DNA of 64,000 nt from Conus ventricosus. Taxonomy: Eukaryota > Mollusca > Gastropoda > Neogastropoda > Conidae. This document shows, piece after piece, positions 49,259 through 61,050 of this stretch (positions are counted from its first letter, which is position 1; the number at the start of each line of letters is the position of its first letter). The DNA is taken from NCBI GenBank assembly GCA_018398815.1, contig CM031609.1, positions 34,486,799 through 34,550,798 on the forward strand. Direction: 5' to 3'. The translations under genes were made by a program, and so were the position numbers. The notes beneath the pieces are model-generated. The model saw only the letters and a program-made list of their open reading frames with translations, was not told where the DNA came from and made no database searches.

Positions 49259-50055
49259 CAACATTGGGAATACAGGGGTGTATGCAGGCTGATAATCCTG
49301 ATAAAGTGCATTACCAACATTGGGAAAACAGCAGTGTATGGGGGCTGATAACCCTGATAAAGTGCATTACAGCACATTACCAACATTGGGAATACAGGGG
49401 TGTATGAAGGCTGATAACCCTGATAAAGTGCATTACAGCACATTACCAACATTGGGAATACAGGGGTGTATGGGGGCTGATAACCCTGATAAAGAACATT
49501 ACAGCACATTACCAACATTGGGAATACAGGGGTGTATGGGGGCTGATAACCTGATAAAGTGCATTACCAACATTGGGACTACAGGGGTGTATGGAGGCTG
49601 ATAACCTGATAAAGTGCATTACAGCGTATTACTAACATTGGGAAAACAGCAGTGTATGGGGGCTGATAACCCTGATAAAATGCATTACCAACTTTGGGAA
49701 TATTTGGGTGTATGGAGGCTGATAATCCTGATAAAGTGCATTACCAACATTGGGAATACAGGGGTGTATGAAGGCTGATAACTCTGATAAAGTGCATTAC
49801 AGCACATTACCAACATTGGGAATACAGGGGTGTATGAAGGCTGATAACCAGATAAAGTGCATTACCAACATTGGGAATACAGGGGTGTATGGAAGCTGAT
49901 AACCCTGATAAAGTGCATTACCAACATTGGGAATACAGGGGTGTATGGAGGCTGATAACCCTGATAAAGTGCATTACAGCACATTACCAACGTTGGCAAA
50001 ACAGGCATGTAGGGAGGTAGATAACCCTGAAGATCGCATTACCAACATTGTGAGG
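49255..50055 (+). repeat. 56/66-bp satellite, about 13 copies, related to the adjoining 96-bp array
   Basis: Units begin ATTACCAACATTGGGAATAC and continue AGGGGTGTATGG, GGCTGATAACCCTGATAAAG, with or without a 10-bp ATTACAGCAC insertion. The first about 35 bp match the 96-bp unit, so the two arrays share an origin. Confidence 0.9.
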
Positions 50056-50059
50056 AAAG

Positions 50060-51350
50060 ACGCCTCTATGACGTCCCTTTGTTTGATCATGCCTGGCCGT
50101 GCTTGTGACATGTCCAAGATCTCTGATGTAATATGTCAGCTTACTTATGTATCACAGATGATGTATATAATTTTCTTTATTCTGGCAAAGAACACATACT
50201 GTTTGCCATTGTATGTAGGGTAACGTACAGACAGATATGTACACACACGCGCACACACATTAGGAGCATGCCCCCAGAGAGATAACTCTTCCAGTCTGTC
50301 CTCACCTCAAGGGCCAGTAGCTGATTCTCCTGTATTACAAGATCTCTAGCTGTGTGAGCATGCTGCTATTACACTTTCTCAGCTACCGCCTTTCTCTAGG
50401 TCATCGGGTCTGCTTAAGAAAAAAACCTCATCAGGTCAATTTCAACACGAGGTGATTGATCAGGTGATTGTCAGGTCAAGCTGATTTTCTCTTTTAAAAA
50501 AAAGTGGTGCATAGCTTCATGGACAGTTTCTTTTTTTCCCACCTGAGAAGCTGTCACCTCACATCCACTTCAACCACACCTGTATGGAAACACTTCTTTC
50601 AGTCTCCTTTCAATCTACTGCCCTGAATCTTACTGCCATGCCCTCGGCTACTGCTCTACCTACACTACATGGAAATAGCCTGTTAACTTTTGTTGTACTT
50701 TGTGGGCACAAACTCACATGTACTATCACTTAATTCATCTTAACTCAATTGGCTCTATTTCTCCTGACAATATGGTCTTGAAAAGTCACATGATTCTTAA
50801 AAATGGTTGGATTCCAGTCAATCAATTACCAGAATTATCATATAGCAATGAAACGATCACATAGTGTTTGTTGTTTATCATGGGTGCGGAGCTGTCCACA
50901 CTTTGTTAGAAGGATACTTGTGCCCCTATTGTTATGGGTGAATATGAACACAGACCCTTTTTTAATGTACTCAAACTTACAGTGGCGTCTTCCATTGCCT
51001 CTTCAGACTAATTTCACCAGCTGAGACTGAAGACTGTGAACGCACAAACTGCAGACCAGAGGTCCTGATTTTGCCTCCTACCTTTCAGCTATGTCTGCCT
51101 GTACCTGTCTGTGTCATCATCTCTTGGTGGCAAGTAAGTGCAATTGAAAACAAACAAACATGAATTTTTTTTCTTCCCAAGTCAGCTTATTGTGACTAAT
51201 GAAGTTTGTTCCTGCCAGTTCATATACTTTTGATGATAACGATGATCACGACAAAGACAATGATGATGATAAAAGCAATTACTACAATGATTACCAAACA
51301 GTGATTTTAACACTCTTCAAAGTGACTGAATGGCAGTGCAAGAGTTCCTT
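50060..51350. other. Intergenic stretch, no gene seen
   Basis: Unique AT-rich DNA with no conserved frame. A GATGAT-rich patch lies at 51230-51280. Confidence 0.5.
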
Positions 51351-51375
51351 CTAGTGGGCTGCCTTGCGACAACTT

Positions 51376-52232
51376 CTTTTTTTTTGTTTTTTTTTTGCTG
51401 TCCCAATCTCTGCACCATCTCAGAGGCAGTGCACCCACGCCGTTCATTCTGACACCCCGTCCACAGCCACAGCCTGGTCAGCCCGCCGCAGCCCCGGCAC
51501 TGGCAATCCACAAGGATCAGTCAATGTCAAGTCGTCAAGAGGCAACCCACCGGAGGAGACACTGCACTGCTGCCGAGTCACTTTGGTGGTGTTCAGTGGA
51601 GCCTGTTCTGATCTAACATACGCAGGACATCGCCTACTAAGCCCCCTACTGACGACAATAATTGCTTAGTCGCGGAGCCGGCATGAGTGAGCTCTCCCTC
51701 CGGAGGGCGCCACCACGTCTGTCCATCAACAGCCCCCAAGGATCCGCCGATACCGGTGACCCTGACGGAACCAAACCAAGGCCACAGACGTGGAGAGGAC
51801 ATCGAAATTGAGGTCACCATGAGAGGAGGGCATGAAGGGCCACAGAATTTGAGACATTTTTTTTTAATGCTGATCGATGAGAATGACGATGATTAAGATG
51901 ATGCTACGGATTTCCATTTTGGTCTGAGACTACATGACAGGGCTGTACTCTATGCTTCCTTTCATAATATATCCAGGCATCAACCAGGCCCGAGAGACAC
52001 AGGCGCTTGCAGTGTTGGTCAGGAAATTTGAGCAACATTCTTAGAGACGCATCCATTAAGTGGATGAAACTCAACTGTGTGGTCCCAGTCTTTCCAACTG
52101 AGCCCATAGCAAACTCAACTCTGCGTAGGAGCCGGTCGGGGCAGAAAAATCCCACATGAATCAGATGGGAATCGAACCCGCGACCTCCCAGCTGGGAGTC
52201 CGCGATGCTAACCACTTCGCCATGATGGCTGG
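51376..52232 (-). mobile_element. Long tRNA-headed SINE, copy 4 (complete, with target-site duplication)
   Basis: The 857-bp antisense copy runs from a T-rich tail (51376-51396) to the tRNA head (box A TGGCGAAGTGG and box B GGTTCGATTCC on the - strand, about 52225-52165). It is flanked by a perfect 16-bp duplication TGCCTTGCGACAACTT (51360-51375 and 52233-52248). It is closely similar to copy 3, so both insertions look fairly recent. Confidence 0.92.
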
Positions 52233-52639
52233 TGCCTTGCGACAACTTGATGTTGCTGCTGCTGGCTCGCTATGCACATCGCCGGCTGCATAGAGACAGC
52301 CATAAGACAAATCTGGGAATGGGTGTAGCATACATAGGAAACCAGAATAAGCTTCTGAGAGCACTGACTTATTTTGAGACCACCTGTTTACTATGGTGAC
52401 AAAGGCATGAAACAGTTACTTTCTGCAGCACAGCTGAGTGGCTGACAACTTGGGTGCAAACTTCTGCCTATGAACCACATGTCCTTCAAATCACTTCAGG
52501 TTCACAATTCTTAAGAAATTCCAATCTCATGTGACTGTATGATGCTTTGAGCGCAGCATACGCCTGACTGCATGGCATTCTTACGCACAGCAGTGTCTAT
52601 TAATATAATACATTCATGCAAGTTCTCTCGAACTGACAA

Positions 52640-52815
52640 TTACAATAAAATTTGGCAAAAAAAGTCAAACAAGTAACTTTCTTTTTTCCCCAGACAATTA
52701 CTGTAAAATCTGGCCAAAAAAAAGTCAAACAAATGACTTTTCTTTTTTCCCAGAACATTACAAAAAATCTGGCAAAAAATGTCAGACAAGAGACTTTCTT
52801 TTTTTCCCATCACCC
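52640..52815 (+). repeat. About 59-bp tandem repeat, 3 copies
   Basis: Three copies sharing ATCTGGCAAAAAAAGTCAAA, ACTTTCTTTTTTCCC and CAGA.ATTAC. Confidence 0.85.
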
Positions 52816-53296
52816 TGGAAACAGGTCATACCCCTGTTAGTAAAAACAATTGTTATTTTCATATCAAATGGACTTGCACCATTGGTTCAGAGTACCACCG
52901 ATGACTTTTGGGTGTGTGTCTGCGTAAGGCTTTGCATACACTTGTCTTCCCTCAATGACATATCTGTGGGTCCCCATGACCTAACTCCATGGGATCAGGG
53001 GAAGGCACTGGAAACTAAATGCACACTGTAGAGTGCCACTGGGTGTTCTTGGTATTGCTCTCATATTCAATAATGATGTTTTGTCACAGATTTCACCACA
53101 CAATGTTTACAATCATGAAGAAATGGGTGTGTAGTGCCATTGGAACAAAAAGACCATACAGAGAAAAATCATTACAGTAGCAAGAATGCATATAATTTTC
53201 CTGAGGTTAATCAGCTGTGAACAAAGTTCTCTGATTTGAACAACATCTTGTTAATTTCAAATCAACAGATTTTTTTTTTAAACTTTGTCAGTTCAA

Positions 53297-53298
<2 letters not shown>

Positions 53299-53348
<50 letters not shown>
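53299..53348 (+). repeat. (CA)n microsatellite
   Basis: Pure (CA)n about 210 bp beyond the LicD stop codon, in its likely 3' UTR. Confidence 0.95.
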
Positions 53349-53354
<6 letters not shown>

Positions 53355-53557
53355 GCAAATAATTATCTTGTACGCCACTGAAAGAGTTACTTCCCATATT
53401 AGAAAACAAAATGCTAACCTTTATGCCTCTACCAAGTTCTGATATTCCATAAAACAACAGAACCAGCAGAAGCAGGTAAAACACCACCATCTCGGCAGCA
53501 GCTAGAAAAAAACAAAAACACAAAAAAAATGCTTTTGCTGCTTTCACCTGTGGCACT

Positions 53558-54357
53558 CTACACAACATAGTTCACAGTGTGCATCTCCGCCAGCTCTCTG
53601 CAGGGAACAACTGATATATCTTTGATTTCTGTGCCAGCTACATGGTTGCTTTTAGGTGAGGTACACATATTAGCATTGTAGTTGCGGGTCACGATGGAAG
53701 TACTGCGACGAGGCACAGGGGCCAAGTAGCCTTCAAATTTCACCTGAGCCAGAGGATACACGTCTTCACGGCGGAACAAGCAGTTTCTTGTGTTGAAATG
53801 GTTCCAACACCAGGTGTAAGTATTATCACCAGTCATCAAGAAGACGTCCAAGAAAGGAGCTCGACGCGCCACATCATGTTCGGAGTGCCACTCTGTGACA
53901 TACTCTTTTTTCTCCTTCTCCGACAGTTTCCTGGGGTGAAAAATCTTTGCTTCGGAGTCTGAAGCAATCACCTGTGCGTCATCTGCAAAGAATTTCCAAT
54001 GCATGCAGGTCAACATATGTAACGTGTATCCTGGTATGCAGGACAGGGCTCGCTGCACTTTGAGAATGTCTTTCTCATCCACAGCAATGTCCATGTCGTC
54101 GTCCCAAGGAATGATGCCTCTGTGACGAAGGGCGCCCATCAGCGTGCCAGCTATCAGGTAGTGGGAGATGTTGTGCAGTGTCAATGCCTCGTGCAGGATC
54201 TCCCATGTACGGACCAAATGAGCTTTCTGTACGAGAGTAAGCGCGGGCAAGAAATGGCTGTACCGTTGTCTCCGCTCTGGTGATTGGTTGAGCCAGGTTG
54301 ATGCTTTGGAGTAGGCTGCTTCATCCTGCGGGCGAGGTCGAATCTTTCCAAAGGGTT
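53558..54357 (-). CDS. LicD/fukutin-like nucleotidyltransferase-fold domain protein, exon 3 (catalytic domain and stop)
   Basis: LicD-family proteins transfer phosphocholine or related phospho-sugar groups to glycans; animal relatives include fukutin and FKRP, which act in the Golgi. This exon carries the diagnostic block: GTLMGALRHRG, then IPWDDDMDI (acidic cluster encoded at 54089-54103), then PFLDVFLM, RREDVYPL and KFEGYLAPVP. In the spliced 354 aa protein these fall near residues 159-178, 256-263, 284-291 and 295-304. The acceptor CATTCCTTCAG (CAG at 54358-54360) starts the exon, needing one base from the previous exon to complete a Glu codon. An in-frame ATG at 54377-54379 lies upstream of the acceptor and is probably not used. 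The stop TAG is at 53558-53560. All family blocks are present and the frame is uninterrupted, so the gene appears functional. Substrate unknown. Confidence 0.88.
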
Positions 54358-54925
54358 CTGAAGGAATGTATGTGCACATGCTTTGGTGTCATTCAATTTT
54401 ACATGTTCGGTCACACAGTCTTACACAAAGTATACTAAGAGGCATAAAAGAGCAGATTCTCTCTCTCTGACAAACATCACACACACATACACATGCCTGG
54501 ACAAAAAACACACACTGGCTTATAGTTTGTTATAGTATATGTGTGTGCGTGTGTGTGTGTTTATGTGTGTGTGTATGTGGGGAAGTGTTGTCAGGGATGA
54601 GATTTATAAATTTCCATTTTGACTAAAAGAAAAATGGCGGGGGGACTAAGTATGGTTCAGGGCCAATGTCCTGATGGGGCTCTGGGGTCGAAGCCCCTAA
54701 AAGCTGTGGATTTTGTGTTACAAAACTTGGTGTTCCAAAAAAAAAAAAATCACAATGACATTTCTTTTTTTTTTTTTTTTAAACGTTTCTTTAGCTTTCT
54801 AACATAAAAAAAGAGAGCAAGGAAATAAAGAAACTGGTCAATAAAATCTATGATTTATTATTTCTTTTCATGACAATGGGGTCAAAAACCAACACCATTG
54901 GAGGGTTTTTATCTGCTGATAATAT

Positions 54926-54927
<2 letters not shown>

Positions 54928-54988
<61 letters not shown>

Positions 54989-55282
54989 TGTGTGAAATAT
55001 AGCGCTAGTAGTCATAGTGTAAGAGCGGTAAGTATTTTCAGCTAGTCAGAGAAAAGAGAGAGAGAGAGAGAGAGAGTGTGTGTGTGTGTGTTTGTGTGTG
55101 TACGTGTGTGTAAGAAGGAGGGAGAGAGGGAGGAAGAGAGAGAGAAAGAGAGAGGGAGAGAAGGAGAGAGAGAGACAGAGAGAGAGACAGAAATTAATAT
55201 TTAGTTTTCAAACTTTACAGTTTTCATTTACTAGAATTATAAATACAAGCAGTTATTTTGAACAGCATGACAACCAGTGTGT

Positions 55283-55352
<70 letters not shown>
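54928..55352 (+). repeat. (GT)n and (GA)n cluster in LicD intron 2
   Basis: (GT)n at 54928-54994, (GA)n at 55055-55076 and 55113-55188, (GT)n at 55277-55351. Confidence 0.95.
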
Positions 55353-55621
55353 ACATGCATGCAGGCATTTGTGCATGCATGCGCTCACACGCATGAACAT
55401 GCAGGTGTACTAGTGTGTGTATGCGAGAAAAAACCGTCATCGTGAGTCTCAAGCAACTTTAAAACAGCTTTTTACATTTTAAAAGGAAAGACATCTGAGT
55501 GTCAACATCAGAACCACTTTCTTTCGATTATAACATATGTATTTAACTTTCATGTAAAAACACAGACAAAAAGGCACACACACACAAACCCCTCGAAAAC
55601 TAATAGACACATATACGCATA

Positions 55622-55641
55622 TGCACACACACACACACACA

Positions 55642-55697
<56 letters not shown>

Positions 55698-56043
55698 TGA
55701 ACATATACACACACACACACACACACGCTCATCCACCGATTCTCGTCTGCTTCGGCTTCCCTTCGCTCACCTGAAAACTTCAGGCCAACAATCTTTCTCT
55801 TACCAGGCACCTGCTCTGTGAAAATTAATAGTCTCCCTTCTTCTTTGCGCAACATGGACTCTTTAGAGACTTTTAAAACCGCCCTAAAGATACATCCTTT
55901 CCCTCGGATTGATTAACGATATCCACTTACCACTGTGCGCGTGTTTGCTGATGTTGAATGCGCTCGTCTGTCTGTCTGCGTGTGCGAGTTGGTTTTTTTT
56001 TCTTTTTTCAGCGGTGTGTGTGTGTGGTGTGTGTGGTGTGTGT

Positions 56044-56102
<59 letters not shown>

Positions 56103-56282
56103 ACGCGCACGTGTGCGTGCGTGTGTGTGTGTGTGTGTTTGTGTGTGTGTGTGCGCACTTTGAATTAGAATTATAATTTTATCATGTTTTCTTGTAATAT
56201 GCGCTTTGGGCTCTCGAGAGGTAAAGCGCTCCATAAATATCCTTTTACATTACATTACATTACACACACACACTCATACACA

Positions 56283-56338
<56 letters not shown>
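55622..56338 (+). repeat. (CA)n/(GT)n cluster in LicD intron 2
   Basis: (CA)n at 55622-55726, (GT)n at 56013-56155, (CA)n at 56264-56338. The second splits the CR1-like 3' end. Confidence 0.95.
55735..56262 (+). mobile_element. CR1/L2-like LINE 3' end with ATTAC tail
   Basis: In shifting frames the + strand reads QSFSYQAPAL, SLPSSLRN and DSLETFKTALK, the terminal residues of CR1-like ORF2 proteins. A (GT)n expansion (56013-56155) interrupts it. The 3' tail TGCGCTTTGGGCTCTCGAGAGGTAAAGCGC (56200-56229) forms a stem-loop with the usual GCGCTTT/AAAGCGC arms and ends in (TTACA)n (56244-56264), the typical end of this class. Confidence 0.65.
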
Positions 56339-56340
<2 letters not shown>

Positions 56341-56967
56341 CTACAAAACTCTGAGACTGAAGGAAAACATTTGAGTCAACTGACTCATACCACTTTGCCA
56401 AATGATCAGTTCGAGCTTTTCAAGTTCACCCGGTGGCCATGTTTATCATTTTTCATATGGTGGATCAAGATGTTTTTACCATCCCCCCCCCCCCCCCCCT
56501 CCCCTCTTCCTGTTGGTGCTGTACTTCACTCTTGCAAACAGCTCTACCAGATTGATTTTAATGATTAATAGCGCAACAATGGACTCAAATTATCAGTATA
56601 TTCACTATACCTCTTTTTTCTTTACCTTGATATTTCCACAAAACCAGAATGCCCTTTTCAACCAGGTCAAGTACCAGCAATCTTTTTTTCCATCACATGT
56701 TTGTGTGTGCTTCCTACCAGACTTTTTTTCCTCTCTCTTTCACTATGTAAAACATCTTGTTGCTGAAAATAATGGCAACCTGTAGCCTTGCAACCAGTTT
56801 GACCATTTTTGAGCCAAGTGAGTCTTGGCACACAAATTGGTCATCCAACTACTGAAGTAAAACAAATCCATTACACACATATACAAATTTAGACAAATCT
56901 CACGGTCGATCCCTGGGGGGCCCAAAACAATGGAAATCCTTCAAAAGATAGAAAAAATTTCATGCTT

Positions 56968-56968
<1 letters not shown>

Positions 56969-57020
<52 letters not shown>

Positions 57021-57147
57021 ATTGTGTGTGTGTGTGTGTGTGTGTGGTGCGTGCGTGCGTGCGTGCGTGTGTGTGTGCATGCGTGTTTGTGCGCGTGTGT
57101 GTATGTGCGTGAATGTGTTGTGTGTGTATGCGTGAATGCATTGTATG

Positions 57148-57178
<31 letters not shown>

Positions 57179-57180
57179 CA
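56969..57180 (+). repeat. (GT)n tract in LicD intron 2, next to exon 2
   Basis: Interrupted (GT)n/(GCGT)n ending about 100 bp downstream (in gene sense) of the exon 2 donor. Confidence 0.95.
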
Positions 57181-57278
57181 TGTGTGCCTCTCGCTATGAG
57201 TGTTTATTTCATTTGTGCAACAACGAATATACACCCAAGCAAAGAAGAAAACAAATCTAGTCAGGCACCGAGTCAGAC

Positions 57279-57402
57279 CTGAGACTAGTTGCTGTAGTCG
57301 GTCATGACGGCCAGTGGCATCATGGGATGCATGTGCTGGCTGTGTGCATGGGGCTAGGGCTGCGCGGCATGATCTCAGTGTGTTCACTTTAACTTTGAGT
57401 AT
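57279..57402 (-). CDS. LicD-like gene, exon 2 (stem region)
   Basis: This exon was found by splice-site and phase reasoning. On the - strand the acceptor TGTTTCTCTGTGCAG (CAG at 57403-57405) precedes 124 nt (3 x 41 + 1) that end CTCAG before GTCTGA (GT at 57277-57278). It enters in phase 0 and leaves in phase 1, exactly what the flanking exons require. The 41 residues are polar, with no domain, as expected for the stalk of a Golgi type II protein. It is not recognisable by homology, so the call rests on phase closure and the strong acceptor. Confidence 0.65.
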
Positions 57403-57734
57403 CTGCACAGAGAAACAGGCGACCTTTAATCATCTTTAATCTTCGCTAAGTGCATGCATAATGTCAGAAAAATGCTGCTTATACACAGGCTGACCATGAG
57501 GGCTACAATCAGAACTGAAAGCATGTTATTCAAATCAGATTTATGTTGAAATACCAACCGAGGTTAAAACGTAAAACAAGGCCGATTCTGAGAAGTCCAG
57601 CCTAAAACTTTTTTCAACGCATAAAATCAGTTATCAATACAAATAAACCGAGCAGATAAAGCAAAGTAATATGAACATACAAATATGAACGCTTGCATGA
57701 TGTTGAAATCAATAATTCAATACAGACTGGAAAG

Positions 57735-58250
57735 AAAAAGAAAGAAGAATGGAGCAAGATCAAATTGTACCAGACTGAAAAATATGCCAGTCCAGCCATC
57801 AGCTTGAGGGACTCTGGCTTCCAATCCCAAGCCCTCAGCACAGGTGTTGGAGCAAAGGGGTCTGCAGACTCATCAGCCTACATCTCATGAAACATCCGGG
57901 GATTTCTGGTAAGGAGAGGAGCACAACCTTCAGCTGCAAAGAGTTAAAGCTGGATCTGGTTGAGGAGGGGAAAAACAGTGAACTTCATAAGGCTGACAAT
58001 TCCCTAATTAGAACAGGTGTCTGAAAGTAACGTGGGAACAACATCTATAGATCTATAAAGACAAAGCCTCGAGATGCTCCCATCCAGAAGTTACTGGTTC
58101 AAATCCTGGCAGCGCCAGGAAACAAATTCTGGCAGTGGTGGGGCATCCAGAAGTCATAACCTGGATGTGGCCCAGCCCTTTAAGAATGTAAAGAGTTCAA
58201 GGCCTAAACACCTGTCCGAGGAAGGGGGGGGGGGGGGGGGGGGGGAGTGG
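57735..58250 (+). mobile_element. R2/NeSL-like LINE relic, 3' end
   Basis: The + strand encodes YQTEKYASPAISLRDSGFQ followed by GVGAKGSADSSAY, comparable with the end of the restriction-like endonuclease domain (K-Y-L and EVG-RG blocks). It then runs into a non-coding region with a tRNA box-B-like GGTTCAAATCC (about 58098) and a poly-G tract (58224-58245). The order and sequence match the reverse complement of 29880-29430, so both belong to one family. Confidence 0.55.
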
Positions 58251-59044
58251 AGGGGTTTTTCTTCTCTGAAGACCATCTCCCATCAAGCTTATCCTTGAGT
58301 TTCTTCATACTGACACATGGCAAGACCATTAACTTCCTGGAGGAGTCTTGAAGAATGTACGTGAAAGACCAGATAACGCTGGGAAAGATCAGGTCTACAG
58401 GCTCTGTGGGCTGCCTCCCCACCTTTCCTTTCTCCACACTGCCTCTAGCACCAGAAAGGAAAGATGCCCCAAGGATTCACCGAAAGGGAGCAGAGAATGA
58501 TGAATCCAGTCGCCCACCTTACGCGCAGCATGAAGACCCAGGGCAAAAAGGGATGCATGAAGATTCAAAAGAACGAACAGCAGCACATTCTGCCAGCGCT
58601 TAAACTTAAAGAGGTGGGAAACTCAAGGCCAGGATTCAAACCACAGTGCCAGTGACACTCACGCTGATTTTTCAGATGCAAAATCTGTGCTTACCCTCAA
58701 TGCCTGAAACTCAACTTGCCATCCACAAGTGTACAAAAGAAATGGGGACTATCCGATGAAAAAAAAAGAGTCCACAAACTGAACGCGCCCATAAGGAAAG
58801 AGCACACTGGAGCACACACTATACACATTTGGAGATACTGTACTTGGAACATGTAGCAATACCTATGGCGTGAAACAACCAAAGATGAAGATACTTGCTC
58901 AAAAATTCAGACGCCAGTGAGAGATGGATGAAATCCTGAAGAGAGAGAGGAAACCTTAGCAACAAACAAAGGCCACCTGGGCAGCAGAGAAGAAAGGGTT
59001 AGAGAAACTCTGGGAAGACCTGAAAGCACCACACACACGCTGAA

Positions 59045-59520
59045 GATGATATGGACAAGCTGAATATGATATGGACTTCTAACCTGGAAAAAGAACTGAA
59101 GATTCGTCTCTTTATGTCCACTGTCGAGTCTGTGTTGCTCTACAGCTCGGAAACATGGACCTTAACAAAGCAGATGGAGGAGAGCCTTGATGGGACGTAT
59201 ACTCGCACGGCATTAAACGTCTCTTGGAAGCAGCACATAACTAATGAAGAGCTATATGGACACCTCCCTAAAGTTAGTGACAAGATGAGAACACGTAGGA
59301 TTTGCCTAGCCGGTCATTATGTAAGCGACATCCAGAGGAAGTTGCTTCGCAACTTGTACTGTGGCAGCCAACTGGAGGGAGAGCGAACAGGGGAAGGAAG
59401 ACATCAGACTTTATTGATCTCCTCAAAAGGGACACTAGCCTCGAAAACATCGATGAGATCAAGGTAGCTATGTTTGACAGGAGCAAGAGGAAGGAGTATA
59501 TCACAGAGGCTTGATTGGGC
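59045..59520 (+). mobile_element. LINE ORF2 3'-terminal fragment nested in the R2/NeSL-like relic
   Basis: The + strand reads LKIRLFMSTVESVLLYSSETWTLTKQ, LNVSWKQHITNEELYG, then in another frame HPEEVASQLVLWQPTGGRANRGRK and DLLKRDTSLENIDEIKVAM. These are the conserved C-terminal blocks of an endonuclease/reverse-transcriptase LINE, distinct from the one at 15687-16100. It contains one frameshift near 59320. The tail (CTAA)n at 59527-59555 may be its 3' simple repeat. Confidence 0.8.
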
Positions 59521-60330
59521 GATCAGCCTAACTAACTGACTAACTAACTAACTAACACCTAAACAAACCAGAATGAGCAAGAAAGAGAAGCAAAAAGACA
59601 AAAACCCAAGACTGCTTCTTCAGAGACCCTTTTCAGTTCACCAAGAAGCTGTCTGAGCAGCTAAAATTAGGGGCATTCACAGTGGGCAAAGACACTCTTG
59701 AGCAGTGTCTCAGGACAACATATCCCAACACTCAAAGCGAAGCACCACTTCAAATCCAGGGCTCGGTGTGGCCTGCAGCACCAGAAAATAGTTCAGTGAC
59801 AAGCTACCAACATTGAATAAGGTAAAAAAAAAAAAAAAGGTTGAGAAAGCCTAATGGAATACTGTATTTGCCGTATAAGAAATGTCCCAATGTACTTTGA
59901 GTGGGTCCAAAAACTGATAAGATCAGCATGGAGAAATTTGAAAGTCAGCAACAAATGGATGATAGCTGATCGAGTATACACTCCCAAAGAGCAAAACCCA
60001 AAGGACATCAACCAGCTCAGACCAATGAATATAACTTTTGAATGTTGACAGAAAAAATTCTTCTCTTCTCATGGCACTGAGTCTGCCTAAATATCTTGTG
60101 GAAAATGAGCACCTGGGTTTGTCAGTCCAAAAAGGATGCAATCCAGGAGTGTGTACTATGATATGGGAAACAATCCAACATGCTGGAGCAGGCAAAAGGA
60201 ACCTCCTCAGCATGGTTTGGCTCGATATGGCAAGTGCAGATGGACCAGTTCCACACAAGAAGTTTCAACTGGCTATCAACATGTATCACATCTCAAAGAA
60301 CATCTGAGAGTTGCTGAAGTATTTCCATAG

Positions 60331-61050
60331 CTTCTCAATGAGGTTCTCTATAAAAGATACACAACAGACTGGATCAGTGACACTTCCATGGCTTCTCAAT
60401 GAGGTTTCCCGTAAAAATACACAATGGACTGGATCAATCATACTCCGCAAAAATACACAATGGACTGGATCAATCATACTTCCATGGCTTCTCAATGAGG
60501 TTCTCCGTAAAAATACACAATGGACTGGATCAATCATACTTCCATGGCTTCTCAATGAGGTTCTCAGTAAAAATACACAATGGACTGGATCAATCATACT
60601 TCCATGGCTTCTCAATGAGGTTCTCCGTAAAAATACACAATGGACTGGATCAATCATACTTCCATGGCTTCTCAATGAGGTTGTCCGTAAAAATACACAA
60701 TGGACTGGATCAATCATACTTCCATGGCTTCTCAATGAGGTTCTCCGTAAAATTCCCAATGGACTGGATCAATCATACTTCCATGGCTTCTCAATGAGGT
60801 TCTCCATAAAAATACACAATGGACTGGATCAATCATACTTCCATGGCTTCTCCATGAGGTTCTCCGTAAAAATACACAATGGACTGGATCAATCATGCTT
60901 CCATGGCTTCTCAATGAGGTTTTCTACAAAGGAATACACAGCAGACAGGATCAATCATACTTCCATGGCTTCTCAATGAGGTTTTCTACAAAGGAATACA
61001 CAGCAGACAGGATCAATCATACTTCCATGGCTTTTCATTGAGATGATATT
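60331..61050 (+). repeat. 60-bp in-frame minisatellite derived from reverse-transcriptase coding sequence
   Basis: About eleven to twelve copies of a 60-bp unit (CTTCCATGGCTTCTCAATGA...), most very similar, with shorter or diverged units at both ends. Since 60 is a multiple of 3, both strands stay open (+ 60311-60979, - 60759-60286). Each unit encodes YFHGFSMRF plus 11 residues, and the first unit continues directly from the RT relic. Confidence 0.9.

Noticed and set aside
42191..50055. CRISPR-like regular repeats
   Set aside because: Units are contiguous and lack unique spacers, in a eukaryotic context.
54377..54379. ATG at the head of the LicD frame as the true start
   Set aside because: It would leave no signal anchor, and a splice acceptor 17 nt inside the frame gives exact phase closure with two upstream exons. 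It is kept only as an alternative.
60311..60979. 222-codon and 157-codon repeat proteins on opposite strands
   Set aside because: Both are translations of the 60-bp in-frame array; the + strand frame retains RT similarity only because the array arose from RT sequence.
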